Positions 15,396-24,070 of a DNA stretch of 64,000 nt are shown piece after piece. Position numbers and translations under genes: made by a program. Positions within the stretch are counted from its first letter, which is position 1; the number at the start of each line of letters is the position of its first letter. The stretch is from Yoonia sp034652275 (GTDB lineage: Bacteria > Pseudomonadota > Alphaproteobacteria > Rhodobacterales > Rhodobacteraceae), in NCBI RefSeq assembly GCF_034652275.1, contig NZ_JAXIWG010000003.1, forward strand, positions 248,001 to 312,000, read 5' to 3'. Under the pieces are notes generated by a model. That model did no database searches. It was not told the DNA's origin and worked only from the letters and a program-made list of their open reading frames with translations.

Positions 15396-15727
15396 CTTAT
15401 TCCACCTTCGAGATCTGGCTGATCATCGTGATCCTCGGGGCGGGGACATTTCTGATCCGGTTTTCGTTTTTGGGGCTGATCGGCGACCGCCCGATGCCGC
15501 CTGTGGTGCTAAAGCTGTTGCGCTTTACGCCTGTGGCGGTGCTGCCGGGGATGGTCGCACCGCTGGTGCTGTGGCCTGCGGCGACGCAGGGCGTACCTGA
15601 CCCTGCACGGATGATCGCGGCCATTGTCACCGTGGCCGTGGGCATCAAAACCCGCAGTGCGATCTGGGGGATCGGCGCGGGGATCGGCACGCTCTATCTG
15701 GCGCTGTGGGTGTTCGCTATTCGCTAA
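15392..15727 (+). CDS. azlD: AzlD-family exporter small subunit
   Basis: The 111-aa membrane protein begins MTYSTFEIWLIIVILGAGTF and contains the family-typical FLIRFSFL and LRFTPVAVLPGMVAPLVL, with three to four transmembrane helices. Its ATG lies in the ATGA overlap with azlC. Its end overlaps the convergent lipoprotein gene by 11 bp. Confidence 0.9.
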   Translation: MTYSTFEIWLIIVILGAGTFLIRFSFLGLIGDRPMPPVVLKLLRFTPVAVLPGMVAPLVLWPAATQGVPDPARMIAAIVTVAVGIKTRSAIWGIGAGIGTLYLALWVFAIR

Positions 15728-16325
15728 GCGCCGCGTTGATCCGGGCGGCGGCGATGGCTTTGTCGTCTGGATCGTCCTCGCGGTATTCGCGGGTTTCAAC
15801 ACCGGGCAAAGTTGCGAAGTCATCCGACAGGCGGTTGGGTGACCATGTCTGTCTGATCCCCTCGAAACCGGGTAGTTGCCGCAACAGCCGCGACGTGGCG
15901 CGCGAACAATGCGCTTGTGGCACAGCACCGTTCGCCAGTGCCAGTTGCAGCGCACGTTCGGCGACCTCGGGTGCGACCTGCACCTTTTGACCCACGACGT
16001 GATAGGTCACGCGGGCGTGGTAGCTGATGTAGAACTGCTCCAGCTCTGGCGTCACGCCGAACAGCACGTCGTTGCGTTCGGGCATCCGGTTCTGCACGAA
16101 AGACCCTGCCGGATCGAACAGCACCCGCTGGCTTGCATTGATCAGCAGCGCCGAATGGGCCCCGTTGCCGGAGCCGTTGTTCTTCATCGTGTACAGCGTC
16201 AGGTAGCTGTTGTCGGGGTCGCGAAAGATCGCGCGCGAGACGATGTCGTCAGGCGCCCAGACCTCTTGGCCCGTGCAAGCCGACAGCGCCAAAGGCGCAG
16301 CAATCAGGAAAAAGCGCCGCTGCAC
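15717..16325 (-). CDS. Lipoprotein, possible permuted papain-like (YiiX-type) hydrolase
   Basis: The 202-aa product has a lipoprotein signal (MQRRFFLIAAPLALSACTGQ). No family is certain. The order of a His in NGAHSALLINASQRVLFDPA and a Cys in PQAHCSRATSRLLRQLPG mirrors circularly permuted NlpC/P60-like amidases of the YiiX/YaeF type, where His comes before the nucleophilic Cys. This is inference from motif order only. Envelope location is well supported. It overlaps the end of azlD; the oxidase subunit IV gene stops 6 bp upstream in the same direction. Confidence 0.65.
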   Translation of the reverse strand: MQRRFFLIAAPLALSACTGQEVWAPDDIVSRAIFRDPDNSYLTLYTMKNNGSGNGAHSALLINASQRVLFDPAGSFVQNRMPERNDVLFGVTPELEQFYISYHARVTYHVVGQKVQVAPEVAERALQLALANGAVPQAHCSRATSRLLRQLPGFEGIRQTWSPNRLSDDFATLPGVETREYREDDPDDKAIAAARINAALSE

Positions 16326-16331
16326 GCGAAA

Positions 16332-16472
16332 TCAGGCGTTTACGAGGGCGAGAAAGATCAGCACACCGATACAGACCGCGGCAGTCTTGATGGACAGGCT
16401 GATGAAGCCGTTGAAGGTCTTTTCCTGTTCGGAGATGTCCATTTTTCCGGGCTCGTAGTCGTGGTCGGCCAT
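16332..16472 (-). CDS. aa3-type cytochrome c oxidase subunit IV
   Basis: A 46-aa single-span membrane peptide, MADHDYEPGKMDISEQEK followed by a hydrophobic segment ending FLALVNA. The length, the GKMDISEQEKTF motif and the C-terminal helix match the bacterial aa3 oxidase subunit IV family (Paracoccus/Rhodobacter CtaH-type). It would sit beside subunits I-III of the respiratory oxidase; no other oxidase gene is nearby. Confidence 0.85.
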   Translation of the reverse strand: MADHDYEPGKMDISEQEKTFNGFISLSIKTAAVCIGVLIFLALVNA

Positions 16473-16543
16473 CGTATGTTCCTTGTTGCGCTGGTTTCGT
16501 TCCGCTTAACCGATTTGAACCGGGCTGTCACCCGGTCAGGTGG

Positions 16544-17014
16544 TCACTTTTTCTCGCGTTCGAGTGCTGCGGCAAACTGAAAGCCGATGCGCGCGGGCTC
16601 TGGCTGGTCAAGCTGTTTGGCGCTGGCGATCAGTGTCACGTTCAGCTGGCTGACATGCTGGACCAGTTGCGTTTTCGCGCCTTCCTCGTTGATGCCGTAG
16701 AAGGTGATGATGTCCGGCGCGAAATAGCCCAACCCTTCGATGCGGATGACACCGGCATTGCTGCCTGCAAGGCTGATCCCGACCTCGTGGTCATTGTCGA
16801 GCTGGGACTCGAAATGCTGGATATACATGATGACGCGTTCATAGGCCCATTGCGCGGCAGACTTGTCCTTGGTGGGTTCGCTCAACGCGCGCGGCAGGTC
16901 ACCTTGCGACACACAGGGCGTGTCGGGGTCGGTATGGACCTCTTGCATCAACGGCAGATAGGCGTTTTCCAGATGTTCTGCCGAGGTGTCGATCGTCATG
17001 TCGGGGTCTGTCAT
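16544..17014 (-). CDS. Conserved hypothetical protein, probably DUF6173 family
   Basis: A soluble 156-aa protein with the block WAYERVIMYIQHFESQLDN and GVIRIEGLGYFAPDIITFYG, which I associate with DUF6173; the family name is recalled with moderate confidence. Function unknown. There is no signal peptide or membrane span. Its ATG overlaps the stop of the Lrp-family regulator (ATGA), so both are expressed together, a conserved Rhodobacterales-style pairing that suggests functional linkage. Confidence 0.7.
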   Translation of the reverse strand: MTDPDMTIDTSAEHLENAYLPLMQEVHTDPDTPCVSQGDLPRALSEPTKDKSAAQWAYERVIMYIQHFESQLDNDHEVGISLAGSNAGVIRIEGLGYFAPDIITFYGINEEGAKTQLVQHVSQLNVTLIASAKQLDQPEPARIGFQFAAALEREKK

Positions 17015-17472
17015 AATGGCACTGCCGTGGTTTCCTTGATTTCTTCCATAACAAAACTGGCCGAGATATCCGAGACCGAGATCCGCGCCGTCAGCCGTTT
17101 ATAGAACGCGTCATAGGCGGGCACATCGGCCACGCGCACACGCAGGACGTAGTCTAGATCACCCGTCATCCGGTAGGCCCCCACGACCTCGGGCAGGCTG
17201 CGCAGGGCGGTCTGGAACTTGTCCATCCATTGCGCGTCATGCGCGTTGGTGCGGATCAGGACCATCGCCATCAGCGGCACGCCGACCTTGGCCGGATCGA
17301 CGAGCGCCACACGCGCGCGGATCACACCCGCTGCCTCCAGCGCCTTGATCCGCCGCCAGCAGGCATTGCGCGACAGATGCACGGCGGCGCTGACGTCATC
17401 GACGGACAGGCTGGCGTCGGTTTGCAGCAATTGCAGGATGCGGCGGTCTGTTTCGTCGATGATATGGGCCAT
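17011..17472 (-). CDS. Lrp/AsnC-family transcriptional regulator
   Basis: A 153-aa regulator with an N-terminal winged HTH (SVDDVSAAVHLSRNACWRRI, about residues 20-45) and a C-terminal RAM ligand-binding domain (VVGAYRMTGDLDYVLRVRV). The effector is probably an amino acid. The start MAHIIDETDRRIL at 17472 fits the family; the in-frame ATG at 17502 adds residues not typical for it. Targets are unknown. It is divergent from the DUF6356 gene, so autoregulation in the 105-bp gap is plausible. Confidence 0.92.
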   Translation of the reverse strand: MAHIIDETDRRILQLLQTDASLSVDDVSAAVHLSRNACWRRIKALEAAGVIRARVALVDPAKVGVPLMAMVLIRTNAHDAQWMDKFQTALRSLPEVVGAYRMTGDLDYVLRVRVADVPAYDAFYKRLTARISVSDISASFVMEEIKETTAVPL

Positions 17473-17577
17473 ATGGTGGACTGTATCCCAATCAGGGCGC
17501 AAGATACAGCCGTATTTGGGACCGGATTCGCCCCGATCTTGGTTAGGCTGCCTGAAATGCCACCAACAGAGGTTTCC

Positions 17578-17817
17578 ATGTCAGACGCATCCCAAGACTC
17601 CACCCGCAGCACGCTGGTCGCCACCCTGTTCCTTGATCATCCGGCGAGCGTGAACGAGACCTATTTCGGGCATATGCGTTTTGCCTTGGGGTTTGCGTTC
17701 TGGCTGGGCGTTGCGGCCTTGGCGGCACTGGTCCATGCGTTCATCCCCGCGCTGTGCGAAACAACGGCCAGCCGCATTCTCAAGCGGTTGCACGCGCGGA
17801 TCACGGACCGCCACTGA
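17578..17817 (+). CDS. DUF6356 family membrane protein
   Basis: A 79-aa protein with FLDHPASVNETYFGHMRFAL followed by one or two hydrophobic segments (GFAFWLGVAALAALVHAFIP). It matches the small family DUF6356, common in alphaproteobacteria and of unknown function. It is coupled to the next gene by a TGATG overlap at 17815-17819. Confidence 0.78.
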   Translation: MSDASQDSTRSTLVATLFLDHPASVNETYFGHMRFALGFAFWLGVAALAALVHAFIPALCETTASRILKRLHARITDRH

Positions 17818-18608
17818 TGTGTCGCATCGCCGCCTATACGGGGCCGGCCATTCCGCTGGAAAACATCATCGTGCGGCCGCGCCATTCGCTTTTGACGCAA
17901 AGCCAGCACGCCAACGAGGCCAAGCTTGCGGTGAACGGCGACGGGTTCGGGATCAGCTGGTACGGGCAGGACGACAGGCCCGGTCTCTACCGTGACGTGC
18001 TGCCTGCATGGGCCGATGACAACCTGACGAATCTGTGCCGGATGGTGCGGTCGCACCTGTTTATCGCGCATATCCGCGCCTCGACCGTGGGCGAGACAAG
18101 CCGCGCGAATTGTCATCCTTTCGCGCTGGACCGCTGGTCGTTTTGTCACAACGGCCAGATCCCGCATTTCGGCCGGATAAAGCGGCGGATGATGGCAGCG
18201 TTACCCGATGCACTGTTCGATGCGCGGCGCGGCACAACCGACAGCGAGTTGGTGTTCCTGACGATGCAGGCGCATGGGCTGGACTCTGACCCCGCCGCCG
18301 CCATCGCCGCCACCCTGCGCGATATCGGACCCGAGGACGGCAGCGGTCCGGTCAAGCTGACCTGCGTGTTCTCGGACGGGCAGTCGCTGTTTGCGTTCCG
18401 CCACGCCTCGAGCGGGGCGAGCCCGACACTCTATCTGTCCGGCGTGCTGGACAATGGCGGGCGCGCCGTGGCGTCAGAGCCTTTGTGCGGGATGACCGAC
18501 CGCTGGACAGCGCTGCCTTGCGATGTGCTATGCCGGATCACGGCGAACGGTCTGCAAACCGAGGGTGTCGGGCTGGACGGCGCGGCCGCCCTTCAGGCCG
18601 CTGAATAG
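17817..18608 (+). CDS. Class II glutamine amidotransferase (YafJ/EgtC-like)
   Basis: The 263-aa Ntn-type amidotransferase begins MCRIAAYTG, so removal of Met exposes the catalytic Cys2. NGDGFGISWYG, AHIRASTVGETSRANCHPF and FCHNGQI are glutaminase-domain signatures. There is no synthetase domain on the same chain, so it is a stand-alone amidohydrolase; the true substrate is unknown. It overlaps the DUF6356 gene by one base and the convergent MBL gene by 16 bp. Confidence 0.9.
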   Translation: MCRIAAYTGPAIPLENIIVRPRHSLLTQSQHANEAKLAVNGDGFGISWYGQDDRPGLYRDVLPAWADDNLTNLCRMVRSHLFIAHIRASTVGETSRANCHPFALDRWSFCHNGQIPHFGRIKRRMMAALPDALFDARRGTTDSELVFLTMQAHGLDSDPAAAIAATLRDIGPEDGSGPVKLTCVFSDGQSLFAFRHASSGASPTLYLSGVLDNGGRAVASEPLCGMTDRWTALPCDVLCRITANGLQTEGVGLDGAAALQAAE

Positions 18609-19630
18609 ACCCATGCCCCGTCATCGCGCAGATGCTGTCTGGCGCGGCCTGTCTGGTGCAGGTGGTTCAGATGCGCCACCGCCTCGACCAAGGCCAGCCC
18701 GTATTCGGCGGGGCCGATCTGGCGTTTGAACAGCGGCAGGAAACAGTCGCCTGCCGCACGCGGCTGATCGAGATGCGCCAGCAGCCGGTCCAGCGCGCCG
18801 TGATGATTGTCGATCATCTGCGTCAGCCGCAGTGGCAGGCCGGTGAACGGCAGTTTATGCCCGCCCAGCACCAGATGATCGGCCCGCGCGACGGTCTGGA
18901 ATCTCTCGCAGGACGCGATCCAGTCACCGACGGGGTCGGCATCGGGTTCGGTCGGATAGACGCCCAGATTGGCGCTGATCGAGGGCAGCAACTGGTCGCC
19001 GCCCAGCACCACCGCATCGTCGCGCGACCAGAAGGTCGCATGTTCGGGCGCATGGCCATCGCCCATGCGGATATCCCATGTCCGCCCGCCCATGCGGATC
19101 GTGCCACCATCGCGCAACCGCTGGTAGCCAAGCGGCAGAGGAGCGACGCAATCGGCAAAGTTGAAAGGGCGTTCGGCCTTGCGCCGCGCCAGTTCATCGG
19201 CCGCCATGCCCGCGCGTTCGTAAAAGGCGATGGTTTCTTGCGTGGGCCGGTCCTGAACGTCTAGCGTCAGCATCCGCGCCATCAGCCAGCCGGTGCGCGG
19301 CATGTGCAAGGCGGCCCCTTGGGCGACAAACCAGCCCGCCAGACCCACATGATCGGGATGATGATGCGTGACGATCACGCGGGTGACGGGCTTGCCTGCC
19401 AGCGGTCCGTCAAGCAGGCTTTGCCAGATCGCCTTGGACTTTGTGCTGGCGAAACCTGTATCCACCACGGTCCAGCCATCGCCGTCATCCAGCGCATAGA
19501 CATTCACATGATCGAGCGCCATCGGCAGCGGCAGACGCATCCACAGGATACCCTCCGCAACCTCGATCGCCGTGCGGGTCGCAGGCGGATCGGGATATGG
19601 ATACCGGATGCCGACCGCGCCATCGGGCAT
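18593..19630 (-). CDS. MBL-fold metallo-hydrolase
   Basis: A 345-aa metallo-beta-lactamase-fold enzyme with the metal motif THHHPDHVGLAGW, downstream DGHAPEHATFW and LGGDQLLPSISANLG, and LVLGGHKLPFTGLP. The C-terminal helical part resembles the wHTH-like cap of LACTB2-type hydrolases. The ATG at 19630 overlaps the stop of the acyl-CoA dehydrogenase (TGATG), so both are one transcription unit; a thioesterase-like role on acyl substrates is possible but unproven. Confidence 0.9.
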   Translation of the reverse strand: MPDGAVGIRYPYPDPPATRTAIEVAEGILWMRLPLPMALDHVNVYALDDGDGWTVVDTGFASTKSKAIWQSLLDGPLAGKPVTRVIVTHHHPDHVGLAGWFVAQGAALHMPRTGWLMARMLTLDVQDRPTQETIAFYERAGMAADELARRKAERPFNFADCVAPLPLGYQRLRDGGTIRMGGRTWDIRMGDGHAPEHATFWSRDDAVVLGGDQLLPSISANLGVYPTEPDADPVGDWIASCERFQTVARADHLVLGGHKLPFTGLPLRLTQMIDNHHGALDRLLAHLDQPRAAGDCFLPLFKRQIGPAEYGLALVEAVAHLNHLHQTGRARQHLRDDGAWVYSAA

Positions 19631-21336
19631 CAGGCGGCGGCCAGATCTTGCGGCGTGATCGCGGCCAGATCGGCCGCACCTTCGCGCGCATGGGCCAGCA
19701 AGGCCGCATGTTCGGGCAGCATCCGCTTGATATAGAAGGTGGCAAGCCGCAGGTGGCCTGCATCGCCTGCCACGGCGCTGGCCAGATGCACATGCCCGCC
19801 CAGCACCCGCGCAAAAGCGCGCAAGTAAGGCACGGCACCGGCGAAACGGTCGTTCAAGTCGGGGCGGCCGACGAGCCATTCGGTCGCTTCGCGCAGGGTT
19901 TCGGCGGCTTCCCAGACGGCATTGGCCAGATCGGGATGGGTTGCCTTCGCAGCCTCGGCCCCGCGCACGACGTCATCGAGCAAGCGGAACGCGGCATCGC
20001 CGCCATCCATCAGCTTGCGCGCGACAAGGTCCATCGCCTGAATGCCGTTGGTGCCTTCGTAAATCGTGCTGACGCGGACATCGCGCACGAACTGTGCGGC
20101 GCCTGTCTCCTCGATAAAGCCCATCCCGCCGTGGATCTGTACGCCGGTATTTGTGGCCTCGACGCCGACATCGGTGCCGAAGGCCTTGGTGATCGGGGTC
20201 AGGAAGGCCGCGCGCGCGTCCCATGCGGGATCACTGGTTGCTGTCGCCATGTCGATAGCAACGGCATTCATCAGCGATATGGCGCGGGCGGCATAGATAT
20301 CGGCGCGCATCGTGGTCAGCATCCGGCGCACGTCCGCATGTTCGATGATGGCCCCCGTGCCTTCCGCGCGGCCTTGCTTGCGGTCCTGCGCATAGGCCAG
20401 CGCGTGTTGCAAGGCACGTTCGGCGGTCCCGATCCCTTGGGTGCCGACACCCAGACGAGCGTTGTTCATCATCGTGAACATCGCGGCCATCCCGCCATGT
20501 GCGGGCCCCACCAGCCAGCCGGTCGCACCCGCATATTCCATCACGGCGGTGGGTGAGCCATGCAGGCCCATCTTGTGTTCCAGACTGACGACGCGCAGGT
20601 CGTTTTTCTGCCCCGGGTTACCATCTGCATCCGGGATCAGCTTGGGCACCATGAACAGGCTGATCCCTTTGGTGCCGGGCTTGCCGTCGGGCAAGCGCGC
20701 CAGCACCAGATGACAGACATTGCCGGTGAAATCGTTGTCTGCCCAAGAGATGTAAATCTTCTGTCCCGTGATCGCATAGGTGCCATCGCCGTTGGGTTCG
20801 GCCTTGGTGCGCAGGGCGCCCACATCGGACCCCGCCTGCGGTTCGGTCAGGTTCATGGTGCCGCACCATTCGCCCGAAATCAGTTTCGGCAAATAGACCG
20901 CCTTGATTGCATCGGACGCGTGGTGTTCCAGCGCTTCGATCTGGCCTTGGGTCATCAGCGGGTTCAGTTGCAACGCAAGACAGGCGCCCGACAGCATCTC
21001 GTTCACGGTGGTCGTCAGCGTCATCGGCAGGCCAAGGCCGCCGCTTTCCGGACGGGCGGACATGCCGATCCAGCCGCCCTCGGCAATGGCGCGATACCCT
21101 TCGGCAAACCCCGGCGGCGTGCGCACGACGCCGTTTTCCAGATGCGCGGGATGCTTGTCACCGATCTGGTTCAAGGGCGCGAGGATGTCCTCGCACATCT
21201 TGGCCGCCTCGGTCAGGATCGCGCTGGTCATGTCGGGCGTGGCTTCGGCAAAGCGGTCGGTGGCGGCCACCTCGGCAAAGCCCACGACATGATCCAGCAG
21301 GAACCGGAAATCACGGATCGGTGCGCGATAGGGCAT
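19630..21336 (-). CDS. Acyl-CoA dehydrogenase (large form, DmdC-like)
   Basis: A 568-aa FAD enzyme introducing a 2,3-double bond into an acyl-CoA. It carries the FAD/substrate signature WCGTMNLTEPQAGSDVGALR, the region QIHGGMGFIEETG and the catalytic Glu in IYEGTNGIQ. The long C-terminal extension (from about 460) groups it with AidB/DmdC-like enzymes such as methylthiopropanoyl-CoA dehydrogenase, common in roseobacters. Without dmdB or dmdD neighbours I do not assign DMSP demethylation. First gene of the pair with the MBL hydrolase. Confidence 0.92.
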   Translation of the reverse strand: MPYRAPIRDFRFLLDHVVGFAEVAATDRFAEATPDMTSAILTEAAKMCEDILAPLNQIGDKHPAHLENGVVRTPPGFAEGYRAIAEGGWIGMSARPESGGLGLPMTLTTTVNEMLSGACLALQLNPLMTQGQIEALEHHASDAIKAVYLPKLISGEWCGTMNLTEPQAGSDVGALRTKAEPNGDGTYAITGQKIYISWADNDFTGNVCHLVLARLPDGKPGTKGISLFMVPKLIPDADGNPGQKNDLRVVSLEHKMGLHGSPTAVMEYAGATGWLVGPAHGGMAAMFTMMNNARLGVGTQGIGTAERALQHALAYAQDRKQGRAEGTGAIIEHADVRRMLTTMRADIYAARAISLMNAVAIDMATATSDPAWDARAAFLTPITKAFGTDVGVEATNTGVQIHGGMGFIEETGAAQFVRDVRVSTIYEGTNGIQAMDLVARKLMDGGDAAFRLLDDVVRGAEAAKATHPDLANAVWEAAETLREATEWLVGRPDLNDRFAGAVPYLRAFARVLGGHVHLASAVAGDAGHLRLATFYIKRMLPEHAALLAHAREGAADLAAITPQDLAAA

Positions 21337-21450
21337 TGGGACAACTCCGACTGAATGGTCTGCTTGGCAAGGGCGGGTGCTGCCGCTATGCAGAAACGAT
21401 TATGGCAAAGTTATCCATCCCATGACACCCTTCAACCTGAACGCCACGTC

Positions 21451-22398
21451 ATGACTTTGCGCAGGGCAGAGCTTTTGCGGCCTGATGCGGCCGGTCTTGC
21501 GCGCGCGGCAGAGGTTCTGGCGCAGGGCGGGCTGGTGTCGTTTCCAACCGAAACCGTCTACGGTTTGGGCGCCGATGCGCGCAATGACACGGCGGTCGCC
21601 GCGATCTTTGCAGCCAAGGGCAGGCCGTCGTTTAACCCGCTGATCGTGCATCTGCGTGATGTCGCCGCAGCCTCTGTCATCTGCGAGTTCAACGATGATG
21701 CGCGCCGTCTGGCGGCTGCCTTCTGGCCCGGCGCGCTGACGCTGGTGCTGCCGTTGCGCGCGGATGCGGGCATATCACGGCTTGTCACGGCGGGGCTCGA
21801 CAGTATCGCGGTGCGGGTGCCGGATCATCCTGTCGCGGCAGGTCTGCTTGCAGCCTTCGGCGGACCTGTCGCAGCACCTTCGGCCAATCCGTCAGGCCGG
21901 ATCAGCCCCACAACAGCGGCCCATGTGCGCGAAGGCTTGGGCGACCGGATTGACGCGCTGGTCGATGGCGGGCCTTGCGCTGTGGGTCTGGAATCGACCA
22001 TCATCGCCTGCCTTGGCGCGCCCACATTGCTGCGCGCGGGCGGCATCCCCGCCGAGGCGATTGCCGCCTGTCTGGGGCGTCCTTTGGCCACATCGGAAAA
22101 CCCCGAGGCACCCGTCTCGCCCGGTCAGTTGTTGTCGCACTACGCTCCGCTGGGGCAGGTCCGGCTGAACGCGACTGACAAGCGAACGAGCGAGGTGATG
22201 CTGGGCTTTGGCGCGATGGAGGCCGATCTGAACCTCTCCCCTTCTGGCGATCTGACCGAGGCCGCGGCACGCCTTTTCGACTGCCTGCACCAGCTCGATG
22301 CCATGGGCGCGACACGCATCGCGGTCGCCCCTATCCCTGATCACGGGCTAGGCCGCGCGATCAACGACCGGCTGAGACGCGCGGCAGCGCCACGGTAG
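21451..22398 (+). CDS. tsaC: L-threonylcarbamoyladenylate synthase (Sua5/TsaC)
   Basis: Makes threonylcarbamoyl-AMP from Thr, bicarbonate and ATP for the t6A37 tRNA modification. The 315-aa protein has a YrdC-like domain (VSFPTETVYGLGADA, KGRPSFNPLIVH, PSANPSGRISPTTA) and the C-terminal Sua5 domain after the linker with SPGQLLSHYAPLG, so it is the long Sua5 form. The start at 21451 (MTLRRAELLRPDAAG) matches the family; a frame-open ATG at 21355 adds unrelated residues. Confidence 0.94.
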   Translation: MTLRRAELLRPDAAGLARAAEVLAQGGLVSFPTETVYGLGADARNDTAVAAIFAAKGRPSFNPLIVHLRDVAAASVICEFNDDARRLAAAFWPGALTLVLPLRADAGISRLVTAGLDSIAVRVPDHPVAAGLLAAFGGPVAAPSANPSGRISPTTAAHVREGLGDRIDALVDGGPCAVGLESTIIACLGAPTLLRAGGIPAEAIAACLGRPLATSENPEAPVSPGQLLSHYAPLGQVRLNATDKRTSEVMLGFGAMEADLNLSPSGDLTEAAARLFDCLHQLDAMGATRIAVAPIPDHGLGRAINDRLRRAAAPR

Positions 22399-22406
22399 GG
22401 CGGGGT

Positions 22407-22958
22407 TCACCCCGACACGGCCAGCCTGCCAAGCACCATGTCAGCCCGCGCGCCGACATCTGTTTTCGGCAAAACCACCGTCGTATAGCCAAGCCGTTCA
22501 TAGACCATCAACAGGTGGCGGTATTCATCGACCGCCGCGGCCATGCTGTGTTGGCGTTCACCATCGGTCTGGTAGATCGCGGGCCAGGGCGGCGTTACAA
22601 AAACAAGCGCATGAAAACGCGGCTGACCGTGCAGCGTGTGCATGACTGGCACACGTGCCGCCCGCTCCAGCGCGGCTGCGGCGTCAATCAGGCCGCGATC
22701 AAAAAAGACAAAGCCGTCAGCCCCCGCGACCCCCGCGCGATCCGCGATCGCCATGGCAATGGCTCGCTTTGCAAAGGCCGTGGGATCGACCCAGGGCAGG
22801 GCCTTGCCTGTTCCACGGCTCTCTTCGGCAACGATCCTCCTGCCGGGTTCGGCAACCGTTGCATAACCACGCCGCCCCAGTTCGGCGAGCAGGGTCGATT
22901 TGCCGCCGCCAGAGCAGCCGGACAGGATAACTTGGCAAGACGGTGGTTCACCTTGCAT
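22407..22958 (-). CDS. P-loop AAA-family ATP-binding protein
   Basis: A 183-aa nucleoside kinase-like NTPase with Walker A GCSGGGKSTLL near residue 14 and a DRGLIDAAAALE motif typical of AAA_28-type proteins. The helical lid and TEGERQ-like region (YQTDGERQ) fit a small-molecule or nucleotide kinase fold. Substrate not known. It is convergent with tsaC with 8 bp between stops, and stands 21 bp downstream of the NAD(P)H oxidoreductase gene on the same strand. Confidence 0.78.
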   Translation of the reverse strand: MQGEPPSCQVILSGCSGGGKSTLLAELGRRGYATVAEPGRRIVAEESRGTGKALPWVDPTAFAKRAIAMAIADRAGVAGADGFVFFDRGLIDAAAALERAARVPVMHTLHGQPRFHALVFVTPPWPAIYQTDGERQHSMAAAVDEYRHLLMVYERLGYTTVVLPKTDVGARADMVLGRLAVSG

Positions 22959-22979
22959 TGGGCCGTTCTCCGCCCCGAC

Positions 22980-23738
22980 CTAAGGTTGATGCCGGATAAA
23001 GGGCGTCACGCTGGGTCTGTCAGCGCGCAGCCGGCCCTTGGCGTCGAAATCGTCATCGGCGTTGAAGGCGATGTCCGGCAAGGCGTCGAACCCTGCGATC
23101 AGGTCAGCCTGTCCTTCCAGCGCCTTGCCCAGCCTGTCCGCGAGGGCTGTCGCGCGGTCGCCGCGGTGATAGCCATGCACGCCATGCACGCAGACGGGCT
23201 GCAATACCGTCAGCCCGAGATAGCGCAAAGTATAAGCCAGCGGCCAGAGCAGCAGGTTCACATCGCCTTCCTTGCCGTTGTAGGCGCTTTCGTCGGCGCT
23301 TGATCCGGTGGTCACGCAAAGCAGCGCCTTTTTGCCTTTCAGCATGCCAGTGTCGAACCGTTCCGCCGTCGTATGCAGCGCGCCATGCGCCAGCGCGCGG
23401 TCGCACCAGCCTTTGAGCATGGCAGGCGGCGAAAACCACCACATGGGAAAGTGAAAGATGATCCGGTCTGCGCGGCGCAACTTGTCCACCTCTGCCGCGA
23501 CATCCGCAGGCAGCACCGTTTGCGCAGCATGGCCCTGCGCCTTGAGCGGATCGAAAGGCACATCGGCAGGGTGGTCATAATGCGCGGCGCGTTCGGCAGG
23601 GTCAAAACCTGAGGCATAAAGGTCTGACCAGATCACATCATGGCCAAGTGCAGCGCTCGCATCGGCGCTCGCCTGCGCCCATTGCGCGTTGAAAGACCGG
23701 GGTTCGGGATGGGCCAGAACGATCAGCGTGGTGGGCAT
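22980..23738 (-). CDS. NAD(P)H-dependent oxidoreductase, flavodoxin-like fold
   Basis: A 252-aa FMN/FAD quinone-reductase-like protein. TLIVLAHPEPRSFNAQWA at the N-terminus and FHFPMWWFSPPAMLKGWCDR are family signatures of the MdaB/KefF/NQO1 group, which performs two-electron reduction of quinones or electrophiles. The 252-aa length is slightly above the usual 190-230 because of a C-terminal tail. It starts 5 bp after the coiled-coil membrane protein gene stop on the same strand. Confidence 0.88.
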   Translation of the reverse strand: MPTTLIVLAHPEPRSFNAQWAQASADASAALGHDVIWSDLYASGFDPAERAAHYDHPADVPFDPLKAQGHAAQTVLPADVAAEVDKLRRADRIIFHFPMWWFSPPAMLKGWCDRALAHGALHTTAERFDTGMLKGKKALLCVTTGSSADESAYNGKEGDVNLLLWPLAYTLRYLGLTVLQPVCVHGVHGYHRGDRATALADRLGKALEGQADLIAGFDALPDIAFNADDDFDAKGRLRADRPSVTPFIRHQP

Positions 23739-23743
23739 CCGCC

Positions 23744-24070
23744 TTAGCCCGCGTGCTGGCGTTCGATATAGCCGCGCAATTCCTCGGCCTCGCGGCGGGC
23801 CTCGCGCAGGCCATCCATCGCGGCGCGCAATTCAGCCTCGGTCTGTGACAGCTGGTTGGTCATTTCGGCCTCGCGCTGTTGCAGATAGGTGATCGCCTGA
23901 TCGCGCGTTTCCTCGGCCTCGTGCAGGGCTTGCGCCATCTTGTCGAGCTCACCGATCTCAGAGGTGGTCACGCGGGTGAAGCGGTTGACCAGCCAGCTTG
24001 CGAACCAGCCCAGCGCGAAGGCCACGAACAGGATCACTGCCGTCGCGATGATGAATTCGGTTCTGTTCAA
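23744..24070 (-). CDS. Single-span membrane protein with coiled coil
   Basis: A 108-aa protein with one N-terminal transmembrane helix (IIATAVILFVAFALGWFASW) and a long charged coiled coil (about 45-104) rich in Glu, Gln and Arg, ending RGYIERQHAG. It is cotranslated with the OmpA-domain gene (ATGA overlap at 24067-24070), which suggests an envelope role, perhaps a structural tether. No family is assigned. Confidence 0.75.
   Translation of the reverse strand: MNRTEFIIATAVILFVAFALGWFASWLVNRFTRVTTSEIGELDKMAQALHEAEETRDQAITYLQQREAEMTNQLSQTEAELRAAMDGLREARREAEELRGYIERQHAG

Noticed and set aside
19630..21336. Acyl-CoA dehydrogenase as dmdC of DMSP demethylation
   Set aside because: No dmdA, dmdB or dmdD nearby, and the large acyl-CoA dehydrogenase subfamily has several substrates; sequence alone does not decide.
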